A program made the position numbers and the translations under genes. The notes beneath the pieces were generated by a model, which ran no database searches, was not told the origin of the DNA, and saw only the letters and a program-made list of their open reading frames with translations. This document shows, one piece after another, positions 55,761 through 64,000 of a DNA stretch of 64,000 nt. The stretch is from a bacterium. Lineage in GTDB: Bacteria; Bacillota; Bacilli; Lactobacillales; Streptococcaceae. How positions within the stretch are numbered: the first letter of the stretch is position 1; the number at the start of each line of letters is the position of its first letter. The stretch spans positions 434,001 through 498,000 of the forward strand of contig CAJNBT010000001.1 of assembly GCA_905221085.1 (NCBI GenBank), written 5' to 3'.

Positions 55761-56670
55761 ATAGTTCATCAGCTATTTTATTGATTTTTCTAAGTCTGTG
55801 GTTGACACCACTTTTGGTCAGAGGGGTGCTGAGGCTATCTGCCAACTGTTGGATAGAGTAGTCTGGGTGCTGAATCCGCAACTGAGCTACCTCCTGCAAA
55901 TCCACTGGTAGATTTTCTAAGCCCATGATATCTTTGATTTTACTGATATTGTTGATAGTCTTCATGCTGGCAGAAACTGTCCGAGCAATATTAGCTGTTT
56001 CGGCATTATTGGCCCGATTGAGATCATTACGGGTTTCTCGTAAAATCTTAACCCGCTCAAAATCATCTCGCGCCTGCATAGCTCCGATTACTATAAGAAA
56101 GTCCATAATATCTTCGGCTCGCTGGAGATAGGTCACAGCCCCCTTCTTGCGCTCAAGCACCTTAGCATCCAGTAAAAACTGCTGGAGAAGGGAGGCAAGC
56201 CCTTGCGCATGGTCTAGATAAACAGAACTGATTTCCAACTGGTACTTACCTGATTCAGGGTCACGGATGCTTCCATTTGCCAAGAAAGCACCACAGAGAT
56301 AGGCACGCCCTGCTTCCTCGTCCGATAAAATCGCCTCATCAATACCTGTTTCTAGGCCAAAGAAAGAATCTGCCAAATGTAAATCACTTAACAAGTCCTG
56401 CACCTTTTCATCTGTAAATACAGTATAGACGCGATTCTTGCGAAGATTGCTTCTTTGGTGGTGGCGAATTTCCGATTTGATTTCATAGAAATGGAGAAAG
56501 GACTCATAGAGGTGACGAGCCAGTTTGGCATTTTCTGTCACGACAGACAAGGTCAGGCCCGAGGTCGAGAGACCGATGCTACCAGACATCTTGATAATGG
56601 CAGATAATTCATGTCTGCTTAGATGGTGTTGACCTAGGATTTCTTCTTTTACTGCTACTGTGAAACTCAT
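55759..56670 (-). CDS. whiA: DNA-binding protein WhiA
   Basis: 303 aa. A LAGLIDADG-like N-terminal domain (about 1-190, with [20 protein letters not shown]) and a C-terminal helix-turn-helix ([20 protein letters not shown]). WhiA affects cell division and chromosome segregation in Gram-positives. Last gene of rapZ-yvcK-whiA, overlapping yvcK (ATGA). Confidence 0.95.
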   Translation of the reverse strand: MSFTVAVKEEILGQHHLSRHELSAIIKMSGSIGLSTSGLTLSVVTENAKLARHLYESFLHFYEIKSEIRHHQRSNLRKNRVYTVFTDEKVQDLLSDLHLADSFFGLETGIDEAILSDEEAGRAYLCGAFLANGSIRDPESGKYQLEISSVYLDHAQGLASLLQQFLLDAKVLERKKGAVTYLQRAEDIMDFLIVIGAMQARDDFERVKILRETRNDLNRANNAETANIARTVSASMKTINNISKIKDIMGLENLPVDLQEVAQLRIQHPDYSIQQLADSLSTPLTKSGVNHRLRKINKIADEL

Positions 56671-57644
56671 TTTCTCACCTGTATAATCCGCATCAACTCA
56701 TCCACAATCAAATCACCATCGTGGAAGGCACCTCCATTTTCCAGACGAAGGAAGTTGGATGAAATCACGCGTGGAACTTGCTTACTAATACCAGCAAAAT
56801 CATGTTCCACCTGGACCAAGTATTCATCAAAGCGATTGGAATTCATGTATTCCTGAGGCACTTTTTCGATATTCACCAAGACAGTATCGATAAAAGGGCG
56901 ACCAAGGTGACGATGCAGGACCTCCACGTGGTCACTATCTGTAAAGTGTTCCGTCTCCCCACGTTGGGTCATAATATTGCAGACATAGGCGATTTCTGCC
57001 TTGGTTTCCAAAAGCGCATGCCCGATCTCCTTAATTACGATATTAGGTAAAATAGAGGTAAATAGAGAACCAGGTCCGAGGACAATCATGTCACTTTCAA
57101 GAATGGTCTGCACCACTCGACGGCTGGCCAGAGGTGTATCATCGTTGAGGGTATTGGTCACATAGACATGGTCAATCATGCCTGGATGGTCTGCAATATG
57201 ACTCTCTCCAGCCACTTCTGTCCCATCCTGAAAGACTGCATGAAGAGTCAAAGGATGGTCACTTGAAGGATAAATCTTCCCAGTTGTGTGGAAAAATTTG
57301 CTCAATAACTGCATGGCATTATAGGTCGAACCCTGCATTTCTGACAGACCAGCGATGATGAGATTTCCCAACGGATGGCCCGCAAAGGCTCCCGCATCCT
57401 CAGAAAAGCGGTACTGAAAGACCTTCTCATAAAACTTAGGCATATCTGACATGGCCACAAGGACATTACGAAGATCACCTGGCGGTGTCAACTGCTGCAT
57501 ATTTTTTCGGAGTTCACCTGAAGAACCACCATCATCTGCCACCGTTACGATAGCAGCGATTTCCACATCTTTTTCACGCAAACTTTTAAGAATGACGGGG
57601 ATCCCAGTCCCTCCACCAATCACCGTTATCTTTGGTTTTCTCAT
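56667..57644 (-). CDS. yvcK: YvcK/CofD-like protein (gluconeogenesis factor)
   Basis: 325 aa. It has the CofD-like Rossmann N-terminus [17 protein letters not shown], then [15 protein letters not shown] and [12 protein letters not shown]. YvcK binds UDP-sugars and is needed for normal wall growth on gluconeogenic carbon. It overlaps rapZ and whiA on either side by ATGA junctions. Confidence 0.94.
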   Translation of the reverse strand: MRKPKITVIGGGTGIPVILKSLREKDVEIAAIVTVADDGGSSGELRKNMQQLTPPGDLRNVLVAMSDMPKFYEKVFQYRFSEDAGAFAGHPLGNLIIAGLSEMQGSTYNAMQLLSKFFHTTGKIYPSSDHPLTLHAVFQDGTEVAGESHIADHPGMIDHVYVTNTLNDDTPLASRRVVQTILESDMIVLGPGSLFTSILPNIVIKEIGHALLETKAEIAYVCNIMTQRGETEHFTDSDHVEVLHRHLGRPFIDTVLVNIEKVPQEYMNSNRFDEYLVQVEHDFAGISKQVPRVISSNFLRLENGGAFHDGDLIVDELMRIIQVRK

Positions 57645-58531
57645 GAACGGTTTACCGTTTCCTTTCTTCGGTCTTTGTCACGATGCCCTTCATTGACAGG
57701 CCAAGTCTTGGATAAGTCCTGCGCCAAGCGTTTAGCAAAGGCCACACTACGATGTTGTCCACCCGTACATCCCATGGCAATGGTCAAAACGGACTTACCT
57801 TCCTTTTGGTAACTTGGCAAAATTGGCTCAATCAAGGCCAACAAATGCTGATAAAAATCTTCTGACTCAGGATGATTCATGACATAGTCATAAACTGGTT
57901 CATCCACACCCGTTTGATTACGCAGTTCTGGTAGGTAATAGGGATTTGGCAAGAATCGGACATCAAAGACCAAGTCCGCATCAATCGGGATTCCATATTT
58001 AAAGCCGAAAGACATGACTTCGATACGGAAAGACTGAGCTTGTTCTTGATCCGAAAACTGCTCTGCAATGGTTTTACGCAACTCACGTGGAGTGAGTTCT
58101 GTCGTATCCACCACATTTTGACTCATATTTTTCAAAGGCGCCAAGAGTTCACGTTCCAGCTTGATTCCATCCAAAATCCGTCCATCTGCTACTAATGGGT
58201 GACTCCGTCTGGTTTCCTTGTAACGCGCGACCAATTCCTTATCGGCAGCATCCAAAAAGAGGATTTTGAAGTCCAGTTCTTCCTTGTTTTCCAACTCATC
58301 CAAAACAGCTTGAATCTCTGAGAAGAAAGAACGGCTACGCATATCTACTACCAAGGCCAACTTATGGTCGTCTTCCTTTGTTTCCACCAACTGCAAAAAC
58401 TTAGGCAAGAGAGCAGGTGGCATATTGTCAATAGTGAAATAACCTAGATCCTCGAAAGACTGAATGGCCACGGTTTTCCCTGCACCACTCATCCCTGTCA
58501 CAATCACCAAGTGAAGTTGTTTCTTTGTCAT
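57641..58531 (-). CDS. rapZ: RapZ/YvcJ nucleotide-binding protein
   Basis: 296 aa P-loop protein. The Walker A is [20 protein letters not shown] (about 11-30) and the C-terminal half has [11 protein letters not shown]. In enteric bacteria RapZ controls glmS through small RNAs. The streptococcal role is less clear but the genomic link to glmM, yvcK and whiA points to the cell envelope. Confidence 0.94.
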   Translation of the reverse strand: MTKKQLHLVIVTGMSGAGKTVAIQSFEDLGYFTIDNMPPALLPKFLQLVETKEDDHKLALVVDMRSRSFFSEIQAVLDELENKEELDFKILFLDAADKELVARYKETRRSHPLVADGRILDGIKLERELLAPLKNMSQNVVDTTELTPRELRKTIAEQFSDQEQAQSFRIEVMSFGFKYGIPIDADLVFDVRFLPNPYYLPELRNQTGVDEPVYDYVMNHPESEDFYQHLLALIEPILPSYQKEGKSVLTIAMGCTGGQHRSVAFAKRLAQDLSKTWPVNEGHRDKDRRKETVNRS

Positions 58532-58548
58532 CTTTTTCTCCTTATATC

Positions 58549-58575
58549 AAAAGAAGTTTGGCAGAACCAAACTTC
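58549..58575 (-). terminator. Terminator-like hairpin between ridA and rapZ
   Basis: Perfect 9-bp stem GAAGTTTGG/CCAAACTTC with a five-base loop, then TTTTGA on the minus strand. The T-run is short, so it may only attenuate transcription into rapZ-yvcK-whiA. Confidence 0.65.
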
Positions 58576-58582
58576 AACTAGC

Positions 58583-58963
58583 TTATCCAATCTCTGCGAT
58601 GACTTCGATTTCGACTTTTACATCACGAGGAAGACGAGCTACCTCCACAGCTGAACGAGCTGGAAATTCCTCTTTAAAGGCCGTTTGGTAAACCTCGTTA
58701 AAAGGAACGAAGTCGTTCATATCGCTCAAGAAGCAAGTTGTTTTGACAACATGGTCAAAGTCTGTTCCTGCTTCTGCTAAAATAGCACCGATGTTTTTCA
58801 AGACTTGTTCTGTCTGTTCTTGAATGGTTTCTCCAACGATTTCCCCAGTTTCAGGAGATAAGGGAACTTGACCACTAGCAAACAAAAGATTGCCAACGAT
58901 TTTTCCTTGAACATAAGGCCCGATAGCCTTTGGAGCTTTATCTGTATGAATTGTTTTTGCCAT
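58583..58963 (-). CDS. ridA: RidA family reactive enamine/imine deaminase
   Basis: 126 aa. It hydrolyses reactive enamines released by PLP enzymes. Signature residues: GPYVQGKIVGNLLFASGQ at the start, the conserved Arg in EFPARSAVEVARLPRDVKVE and the C-terminal IEVIAEIG. It follows engB by 9 nt. Confidence 0.94.
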   Translation of the reverse strand: MAKTIHTDKAPKAIGPYVQGKIVGNLLFASGQVPLSPETGEIVGETIQEQTEQVLKNIGAILAEAGTDFDHVVKTTCFLSDMNDFVPFNEVYQTAFKEEFPARSAVEVARLPRDVKVEIEVIAEIG

Positions 58964-58972
58964 TTCTTTTCC

Positions 58973-59560
58973 TCACAATTTTTCTAAGATTGCATCCCAA
59001 GCCTCATCCATCCCTGCCTTGCTGACAGATGAAAAGAGGATAAAGTCGTCACTTGGGTCAAAGTTTAATTTCTTTTTGATTGCTGATTCGTGCTTGTTCC
59101 ATTTACCACGAGGAATCTTGTCCGCCTTGGTCGCAACGATGATGACCGGAATCTCATAGTACTTGAGAAATTCGTACATCTGCACATCATCTGCTGATGG
59201 ATCATGACGGAGGTCAACTAGACTGACAACCGCACGAAGATTTTCCCGAGTCGTTAGATACTCTTCAATCATGCGCCCCCACTTTTCACGTTCCTTTTTA
59301 GAAACACGGGCATAACCATAACCAGGTACATCCACAAAGCGCATCTTGTCATCAATGTTAAAGAAGTTGAGTAACTGGGTTTTACCAGGTTTCCCTGATG
59401 TACGAGCCAGATTCTTACGGTTCAGCATGGTGTTGATAAAGCTAGACTTGCCAACATTGGAACGCCCTGCTAGGGCAATCTCTGGTAGTTCATCCTGCGG
59501 ATAGTGGGATTTATTAGCCGCACTGAGCAAGATTTCAGCATTGTGTGTATTGATTTCCAT
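58973..59560 (-). CDS. engB: Ribosome biogenesis GTPase EngB/YsxC
   Basis: 195 aa. G1 is [16 protein letters not shown] (about 31-46), G3 is DVPGYGYA, and G4 is TKAD. It is needed for 50S subunit assembly. The ATG at 59560 has GAGGTGACT just upstream; a GTG two codons earlier also opens the frame. It lies 8 nt after clpX, an arrangement found widely in Firmicutes. Confidence 0.96.
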   Translation of the reverse strand: MEINTHNAEILLSAANKSHYPQDELPEIALAGRSNVGKSSFINTMLNRKNLARTSGKPGKTQLLNFFNIDDKMRFVDVPGYGYARVSKKEREKWGRMIEEYLTTRENLRAVVSLVDLRHDPSADDVQMYEFLKYYEIPVIIVATKADKIPRGKWNKHESAIKKKLNFDPSDDFILFSSVSKAGMDEAWDAILEKL

Positions 59561-59568
59561 AGTCACCT

Positions 59569-60801
59569 CTAGGCTGTTTCTAGGATTGGTTTATCCGTTC
59601 CATCGACAGCTTCTTTAGTGATTCGGACCAATTTCACATTTTCCTGACTCGGTACTTCAAACATAACGTCCAGCATGGTTTCTTCGATGATCGAGCGAAG
59701 ACCACGCGCCCCAGTCTTCCGTTCGATTGCCTTATTGGCAATTTCCTGAAGGGCTTCATCATCAAATTCCAACTCAACATCATCATAGGAAAGCAAGGTT
59801 TGGTATTGTTTCACCAAGGCATTTCTTGGTTCTTTCAAGATGCGAACCAAGTCATCAACCGTCAATTGTTCAAGAGCTGCAAAGACTGGCAAGCGTCCTA
59901 TCAACTCAGGAATAATCCCGAATTTTTGAATATCTTCCGCGATGATTTCTTGCATGTAAGAGCTATTTTCGTCAATCGCCTTGTTATTTTGACCAAAACC
60001 GATAACCTTTTCACCCAGACGTTGTTTGACGATTTCTTCGATGCCATCAAAAGCACCACCCACAATGAAGAGAATATTTTTGGTATCCACTTGAATCATC
60101 TCTTGTTGTGGATGTTTACGTCCACCTTGAGGCGGTACGCTAGCAACAGTTCCTTCGATAATCTTGAGAAGGGCTTGTTGCACCCCTTCACCAGAAACGT
60201 CACGTGTGATAGAAACGTTCTCGCTTTTCTTGGCAATCTTGTCAATTTCATCCACATAGATAATCCCACGCTCTGCGCGCTCAATGTTAAAGTCAGCAGC
60301 CTGCAATAGTTTGAGGAGGATGTTTTCCACGTCCTCACCCACATAACCAGCCTCAGTAAGAGCTGTCGCATCTGCAATGGCAAAAGGTACATTTAAACTC
60401 TTAGCCAAGGTCTGGGCAAGGAATGTTTTCCCTGAACCAGTTGGGCCAATCATCAAGATGTTTGACTTCTGCAAATCCACATCTTCTGACTCTTCACGCG
60501 TATCGTGGAAATTGATGCGTTTGTAGTGGTTGTATACTGCTACTGCTAAAGCACGTTTTGCACGATCTTGACCGATTACATAGTGGTTCAAGATATGGAG
60601 GAGTTCGATTGGTTTTGGAACTTCAGACAAGTCTGCCAAGACTTCTTCCGCCAACTCCTCTCGAATGATTTCCTGAGCCAACTCCACACATTCATTACAG
60701 ATAAAGGCGTTGTTCCCAGCGATTATTTTTTGTACTTCTTCTTGGCTTTTGCCACAAAATGAGCAATAAACCATCATATCATTATTCCTAGTTGTAGGCA
60801 T
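59569..60801 (-). CDS. clpX: ATP-dependent Clp protease ATP-binding subunit ClpX
   Basis: 410 aa. The N-terminal zinc-binding domain has [10 protein letters not shown] and CNECVELA. The AAA+ domain has Walker [15 protein letters not shown] (about 118-131), Walker [12 protein letters not shown], and the pore region [10 protein letters not shown]. It unfolds substrates for ClpP. It follows the 56-aa membrane protein gene by 36 nt in the folA operon. Confidence 0.98.
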   Translation of the reverse strand: MPTTRNNDMMVYCSFCGKSQEEVQKIIAGNNAFICNECVELAQEIIREELAEEVLADLSEVPKPIELLHILNHYVIGQDRAKRALAVAVYNHYKRINFHDTREESEDVDLQKSNILMIGPTGSGKTFLAQTLAKSLNVPFAIADATALTEAGYVGEDVENILLKLLQAADFNIERAERGIIYVDEIDKIAKKSENVSITRDVSGEGVQQALLKIIEGTVASVPPQGGRKHPQQEMIQVDTKNILFIVGGAFDGIEEIVKQRLGEKVIGFGQNNKAIDENSSYMQEIIAEDIQKFGIIPELIGRLPVFAALEQLTVDDLVRILKEPRNALVKQYQTLLSYDDVELEFDDEALQEIANKAIERKTGARGLRSIIEETMLDVMFEVPSQENVKLVRITKEAVDGTDKPILETA

Positions 60802-60837
60802 GATTTCCTTCCGTTCTATTCTATACTGTCATTCTAT

Positions 60838-61008
60838 CTAAAATAAGGTCATGTAAAAAGCATGGATACTATTGACCAAATTGGTAAATGCATTTAACCA
60901 GAGCAGGACAGAAAGTCCATAGCGCTTTTTACGAAAAGCCTGTGCCCCTGCAAGCAAGCAGACCAAACACAGCATGGCTGTGAAAAAACCAAATATACTA
61001 CGTTCCAT
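60838..61008 (-). CDS. Small two-helix membrane protein, 56 aa, between folA and clpX
   Basis: Starts [20 protein letters not shown], then a basic turn (FRKKRYG), then a second helix ending in NSIHAFYMTLF. Its ATG shares one base with the folA stop (TAATG), a typical coupled junction, and AAAGGAAG lies just upstream inside folA. The spacing and composition make it a real gene. A small protein in this position is present in pneumococcus as I recall; function unknown. Confidence 0.82.
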   Translation of the reverse strand: MERSIFGFFTAMLCLVCLLAGAQAFRKKRYGLSVLLWLNAFTNLVNSIHAFYMTLF

Positions 61009-61514
61009 TAGACTTCCTTTCTCTTGCGGTATTGGATGGTAAAATCATAAGGATTTTTCTCATCTTTGCTATAGAATTTGCTTGAAACTGTCTCAAAAAG
61101 AGACAAGTCAAATTCTTCAGGGAAATAGGTATCTCCTTCCACCCGAGCATGAATGTGAGTCACAATCACTTCGTCAAGGTAGGGTTCAAAAGCTTGAAAA
61201 ATTTGCTTTCCACCTAAAATATAAAGATTCTTATCTTGAGCCTGATACCAGTCCAAGACAGACTGAACATCATAAAAAGTAGCAACCCCGTCTATCTTTT
61301 CTTCTGGGTTACGAGTCAAAATCAAGGTCTCCCGTTTGGGAAGCAAGCGACGCCCCATTCCATCAAAGGTCACACGCCCCATCAAGATAGCATGATTCAG
61401 GGTTGTTTCTTTAAAGTGTTGCAATTCTGCTGGCAAATACCAAGGCAGACGATTGTCCTTCCCAATCACACCCTCTTCATCCTGGGCCCAAATAGCTACG
61501 ATTTTCTTAGTCAT
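61008..61514 (-). CDS. folA: Dihydrofolate reductase, allele with trimethoprim-resistance-associated residues
   Basis: 168 aa. It makes tetrahydrofolate with NADPH. Family features are [34 protein letters not shown] and YILGGKQIF. Position 100 is Leu (codon TTA, 61217-61215), where pneumococcal wild type has Ile; Ile100Leu is the established trimethoprim-resistance change. Asp20, Ala92 and Phe135 also match residues reported in resistant mosaic alleles. It has an extended -10 (TGATAAAAT, hexamer 61548-61543) and heads folA, ORF56, clpX, engB. Confidence 0.96.
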   Translation of the reverse strand: MTKKIVAIWAQDEEGVIGKDNRLPWYLPAELQHFKETTLNHAILMGRVTFDGMGRRLLPKRETLILTRNPEEKIDGVATFYDVQSVLDWYQAQDKNLYILGGKQIFQAFEPYLDEVIVTHIHARVEGDTYFPEEFDLSLFETVSSKFYSKDEKNPYDFTIQYRKRKEV

Positions 61515-61593
61515 GCTTCCATCCTTTTCACTGATAGTACTATTTTATCAAAAAACTAAAAAAAAGGCTGGTTTGGAATAGCTTACAGAATAG

Positions 61594-61624
61594 AAAAAAT
61601 CTGTAAGAAACTTCCTACAGATTT
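61594..61624 (-). terminator. dpr terminator
   Basis: A 9-bp stem AAATCTGTA/TACAGATTT with a 10-nt loop, followed by TTT on the minus strand, 21 nt after the dpr stop. Confidence 0.82.
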
Positions 61625-61644
61625 ATATATGTTACTATTATTTC

Positions 61645-62163
61645 TTACAAACCAGGTGCTTGTCCAAGTTCTGCTGCAAGCATCCAGATTGTTTTGTCCG
61701 TTTCAGTTTTAGCATCTGCAAAGATACCGTTTGTCACATCGTCACCCTCTTCATCAGTAACATCCAAACCTTTTTGGAAAAGTTCTGACAAGTAACGGTA
61801 GATAACAAGAACACGTTCCAAGCTTTCTTCAACATTACGGTATTCACCAGCTTCTTCTTCGATTTCACTGTTTTGAAGGAATTCTGTCAATGTAGAGAAT
61901 GGGCTACCTCCAAGTGTAATCAAGCGTTCGCTGATTTCATCCAAGTGACCATCAAGAGCATCCATGTACTCATCCATTTTTGGATGCCATACAAGGAAAC
62001 CACGACCACGCATGTACCAGTGTACTTGGTGCAAAGCAACGTGGGCTACGTACAAATCAGCAACAGCTTGATTCAATACTTCCTTTGTTTTCGCCAATGC
62101 TACTGGCGCTGATTTTGTCAATGTTGTTACGTCTTTTACTGCTTCTTTTTTAAATTCTACCAT
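61645..62163 (-). CDS. dpr: Dpr, Dps-like iron-storage peroxide resistance protein
   Basis: 172 aa ferritin-like four-helix protein that forms a dodecamer, oxidises Fe2+ with peroxide and shields DNA. Ferroxidase residues are visible in [20 protein letters not shown] (His and Asp) and [14 protein letters not shown] (Asp, Glu). I start at ATG 62163 after GAGGTAAAG; an ATG six codons earlier lacks a ribosome site. Monocistronic. Confidence 0.95.
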   Translation of the reverse strand: MVEFKKEAVKDVTTLTKSAPVALAKTKEVLNQAVADLYVAHVALHQVHWYMRGRGFLVWHPKMDEYMDALDGHLDEISERLITLGGSPFSTLTEFLQNSEIEEEAGEYRNVEESLERVLVIYRYLSELFQKGLDVTDEEGDDVTNGIFADAKTETDKTIWMLAAELGQAPGL

Positions 62164-62214
62164 TTTCTTTACCTCATTCATTATTTTTTGTAACCACTTC
62201 TTAATGATTACTAC

Positions 62215-62246
62215 CTTAGTATACTACTAAGAAAAACCAATAGCAA
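62215..62246 (-). promoter_or_regulatory. dpr promoter overlapped by a palindromic operator candidate
   Basis: Minus strand -35 TTGCTA (62246-62241), 17-nt spacer, -10 TATACT (62223-62218). A perfect 7-3-7 inverted repeat CTTAGTA-TAC-TACTAAG (62215-62231) covers the -10, as expected for a repressor site. Confidence 0.7.
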
Positions 62247-62348
62247 GCCAAATGACTCATATGAGAAAAGTTGCAATAGACTGATAATTTAAGAATTTTT
62301 AGAATAAAACACAGTCCCTTTCAAACTCTCTTAACTGCGACAAAATAA

Positions 62349-62384
62349 AGAAAAAGGGGATGCAATTTTCTTGCACACTCCTTT
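62349..62384 (-). terminator. lytC terminator
   Basis: On the minus strand AAAGGAGTGTGCAA and TTGCATCCCCTTT form an imperfect stem around a five-base loop, followed by TTTC, just after the lytC stop. The rest of 62164-62348 holds only the dpr promoter. Confidence 0.75.
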
Positions 62385-62398
62385 CTCAACTTTATATC

Positions 62399-63943
62399 TT
62401 AATACCAAACGCTGACGTCAACACGACCTCGGATTCCTTTTAAGTATTCAGATGAAGTATATTGCCAACCTTTTGAACCTGAATAATGAGGATTGTTCCA
62501 ATCAAGCGCATCCGTATAGGCTGCAACCCAGTTGACATGTTGTAAAATATCTGGATGATTCAAACGAGTTTGCAAGAGTTGACGATAGCTATAAACTTTC
62601 ACATTTTGATAACCTGCTTTTTTCATAGTATCCATATACTTATTAATGATTTTAATCCAGATTCCAGTATCATTTGAAGCTCTCTTGGTTTTATTGACAT
62701 ATTCCCAGTTCTCAACATCATAGTAGATTGGATAAGACAAGTTCATCTTGTATTTCTTCAAGAGCTCAATAGTCTGATTGGCATCATTCTCAGCATCCGT
62801 CTCATTTTCAGCATAAGTATAGAGGTAAACCCCATAAGGAATTCCAAGACGGTTTAACTCCTTGATATTATGAGCCAATTCCTTGTCCTCAGTTCCACTA
62901 TAGCCCAAACGAACAATAACTCCATCAACGCCATTATCGTCGATGACTTTTTTCCAGTCACTGATACGACCATTGTGCTCACTGACATCGATGACCTTTT
63001 TAACTTGATCAGTCCCAACTTGTTCTTCACGATGGTTAAAGAAGTAACGGTGGCCATTTCGATAAACCCAACCAACATTCAAGGCTTTCTTTTCTTTCAG
63101 TTCCCCTGAATCAGCAAAAGTATAGCGAGTATCATCCATGATTAACTCACCTGTTGCCATAGCACCACTTTCTGTCAAATAGTAATTACCTTGCCACTCA
63201 TCTTGAGCCATGTAGCCCCACTTCTTGAAATAATACCACTTGCCATCAATCTTTTGCCACTGTTCATTAGCGTAAGAACCATCAGCCTTAAGATAGAACC
63301 AAGTCTTATAATGCTTATCGTAAAGCCATTCGTTTTGCATCATGGCACCTTGACCATTCAAGAAATAAGTTCCCTGCCATTGGTTTTTAGCTAAATAGCC
63401 CCACTTTTTAAAATAGTGCCATTTACCTCCAACAACGTGCCATTCTTGGTTAGCATAAGAACCATCGGACTTCAGGTAAAACCAATTCTTATAGGTGTCA
63501 TCATAAACCCATTCATTTTTGGCCATATAACCGCCTGATTTCAAGTAGTAATTGCCCTGCCATTCTTTTTGGGCATAACGACCATCTGATTTTATATAGA
63601 ACCAACTATTATAGCTAGTATCGAAAATCCACTCACTCTTGGCTTTTGAACCATCAGCTTTTACATAGAAATCTCCTTCCCAGTGTGCTGATGTTAAATT
63701 TGGCTTACTTTCTTCTTTCTGACTACTACTAGCTCGCGTCTCTTTTACTTCTTCCTTCTTCTCTTCTTCTTTTTGACTTGTAGTCGTTTCTGATTTCTTT
63801 TCTTCTACCTTGCTAGAAGAATCTTGAACTCTGCTTTCTTCCGAAGATGATTTCACTTCAGATTCATTTGCAGCGACATGACTAACTGCCAAACCTAGTA
63901 AACAGAGACTTGCTAATCCAATTTTTCCAATCTTGATTTTCAA
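62399..63943 (-). CDS. lytC: Choline-binding lysozyme LytC (GH25)
   Basis: 514 aa from a TTG start. Signal peptide (cleavage near VAA-NES), then a Ser/Glu/Lys-rich linker of about 58 residues, then about 11 choline-binding repeats (WQGNYYLKSGGYMAKNEW pattern), then a C-terminal GH25 muramidase with catalytic stretches IDVSEHNG and YYDVENWE. It binds teichoic acid choline and cuts glycan strands; in pneumococcus LytC acts in lysis and fratricide. TTG at 63943 has AGGAGA upstream. The in-frame ATG at 63976 lies in a terminator loop. Confidence 0.93.
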   Translation of the reverse strand: MKIKIGKIGLASLCLLGLAVSHVAANESEVKSSSEESRVQDSSSKVEEKKSETTTSQKEEEKKEEVKETRASSSQKEESKPNLTSAHWEGDFYVKADGSKAKSEWIFDTSYNSWFYIKSDGRYAQKEWQGNYYLKSGGYMAKNEWVYDDTYKNWFYLKSDGSYANQEWHVVGGKWHYFKKWGYLAKNQWQGTYFLNGQGAMMQNEWLYDKHYKTWFYLKADGSYANEQWQKIDGKWYYFKKWGYMAQDEWQGNYYLTESGAMATGELIMDDTRYTFADSGELKEKKALNVGWVYRNGHRYFFNHREEQVGTDQVKKVIDVSEHNGRISDWKKVIDDNGVDGVIVRLGYSGTEDKELAHNIKELNRLGIPYGVYLYTYAENETDAENDANQTIELLKKYKMNLSYPIYYDVENWEYVNKTKRASNDTGIWIKIINKYMDTMKKAGYQNVKVYSYRQLLQTRLNHPDILQHVNWVAAYTDALDWNNPHYSGSKGWQYTSSEYLKGIRGRVDVSVWY

Positions 63944-63957
63944 TCTTTCTTCTCCTA

Positions 63958-63991
63958 TAAAAAATGGAACAGACATCTGAATGCTGTTCCA
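63958..63991 (-). terminator. Terminator immediately upstream of lytC
   Basis: Perfect 8-bp stem TGGAACAG/CTGTTCCA with an 11-nt loop, followed by six T on the minus strand, 15 nt before the lytC TTG. It presumably ends the gene upstream of the window (tpiA in pneumococcus, as I recall). Confidence 0.88.
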
Positions 63992-64000
63992 CCTAGCTTT

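Noticed and set aside
63944..63976. ATG start for lytC at 63976
   Set aside because: The ATG is in the loop of an intrinsic terminator, and the good ribosome site AGGAGA serves the TTG at 63943, which gives a standard signal peptide.
1..64000. tRNA, rRNA, prophage, insertion sequences
   Set aside because: I looked for CCA-ending cloverleaf-like stretches, transposase motifs and phage structural genes and found none that I could support.

Overview
The window comes from a low-GC Firmicute of the Streptococcus mitis/pneumoniae group. Evidence: a choline-binding LytC-type lysozyme with about 11 choline-binding repeats, an AliB-type oligopeptide lipoprotein, an L-lysine-type MurE, BOX interspersed repeats, and long stretches of gene order that I remember from pneumococcus (greA to murC; SNF2 to murE; ppaC to asnS; caxP/mntE to lytC). 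LytC differs from the pneumococcal protein at many residues as I remember it. The block msr/ccdA, pncB-nadE, permease, greA is also not the pneumococcal order as I remember it. I therefore favour S. mitis or a close relative over S. pneumoniae itself. Almost all genes are core genes. I see no prophage, insertion sequence, CRISPR array, rRNA or tRNA.

Layout. 1-3834: a two-component system (AraC-type regulator plus histidine kinase cut by the window edge) behind an extracytoplasmic methionine-sulfoxide repair set (ccdA, thioredoxin lipoprotein, msrAB). 4000-8670: GNAT acetyltransferases, the NAD salvage pair pncB-nadE, an XRE regulator/membrane protein pair, a repeat-rich intergenic region and a gene remnant. 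8770-18646: amino acid permease, greA, mltG, two GNATs, murC and a SWIM/SNF2 helicase. 18738-23106: sulfur amino acid enzymes under a MET-box, then aliB. 23310-26484: murJ-like flippase and murE diverge from overlapping promoters. 26531-33803: CsbD, a broken papain-like hydrolase gene, ppaC, tRNA methyltransferase, GIY-YIG protein, S1 RNA-binding protein, HAD-cyclophilin fusion and the rpsF-ssb-rpsR operon. 33956-41989: asnS operon, FMN reductase, yaaA, small membrane protein, a deformylase-like protein and a GST. 42002-46189: a P-type ATPase behind a yybP-ykoY-type (Mn) riboswitch, divergent from the Mn exporter mntE. 46227-54618: ABC-F, cca, dapB, degV, then cdaA-cdaR-glmM (c-di-AMP synthesis and cell-wall precursors). 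54757-62163: ferredoxin reductase, whiA-yvcK-rapZ, ridA, engB, clpX, folA and dpr. 62399-63943: lytC.

Common threads are peptidoglycan synthesis and remodelling (mltG, murC, murJ, murE, glmM, rapZ/yvcK, lytC), metal and redox homeostasis (Mn export, Dpr, Msr/Etrx, Mn-dependent pyrophosphatase) and translation or RNA handling (rps genes, asnS, cca, engB, S1 protein, tRNA methyltransferase).

The observations I would check first are: a folA allele carrying Leu at codon 100 with other substitutions associated with trimethoprim resistance; four genes whose -10 box lies 6-7 nt from the start codon (candidate leaderless mRNAs); back-to-back murE/murJ promoters sharing a -35; a terminator 15 nt upstream of lytC; and a doubly disrupted hydrolase gene. 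I found no convincing new multi-gene system.
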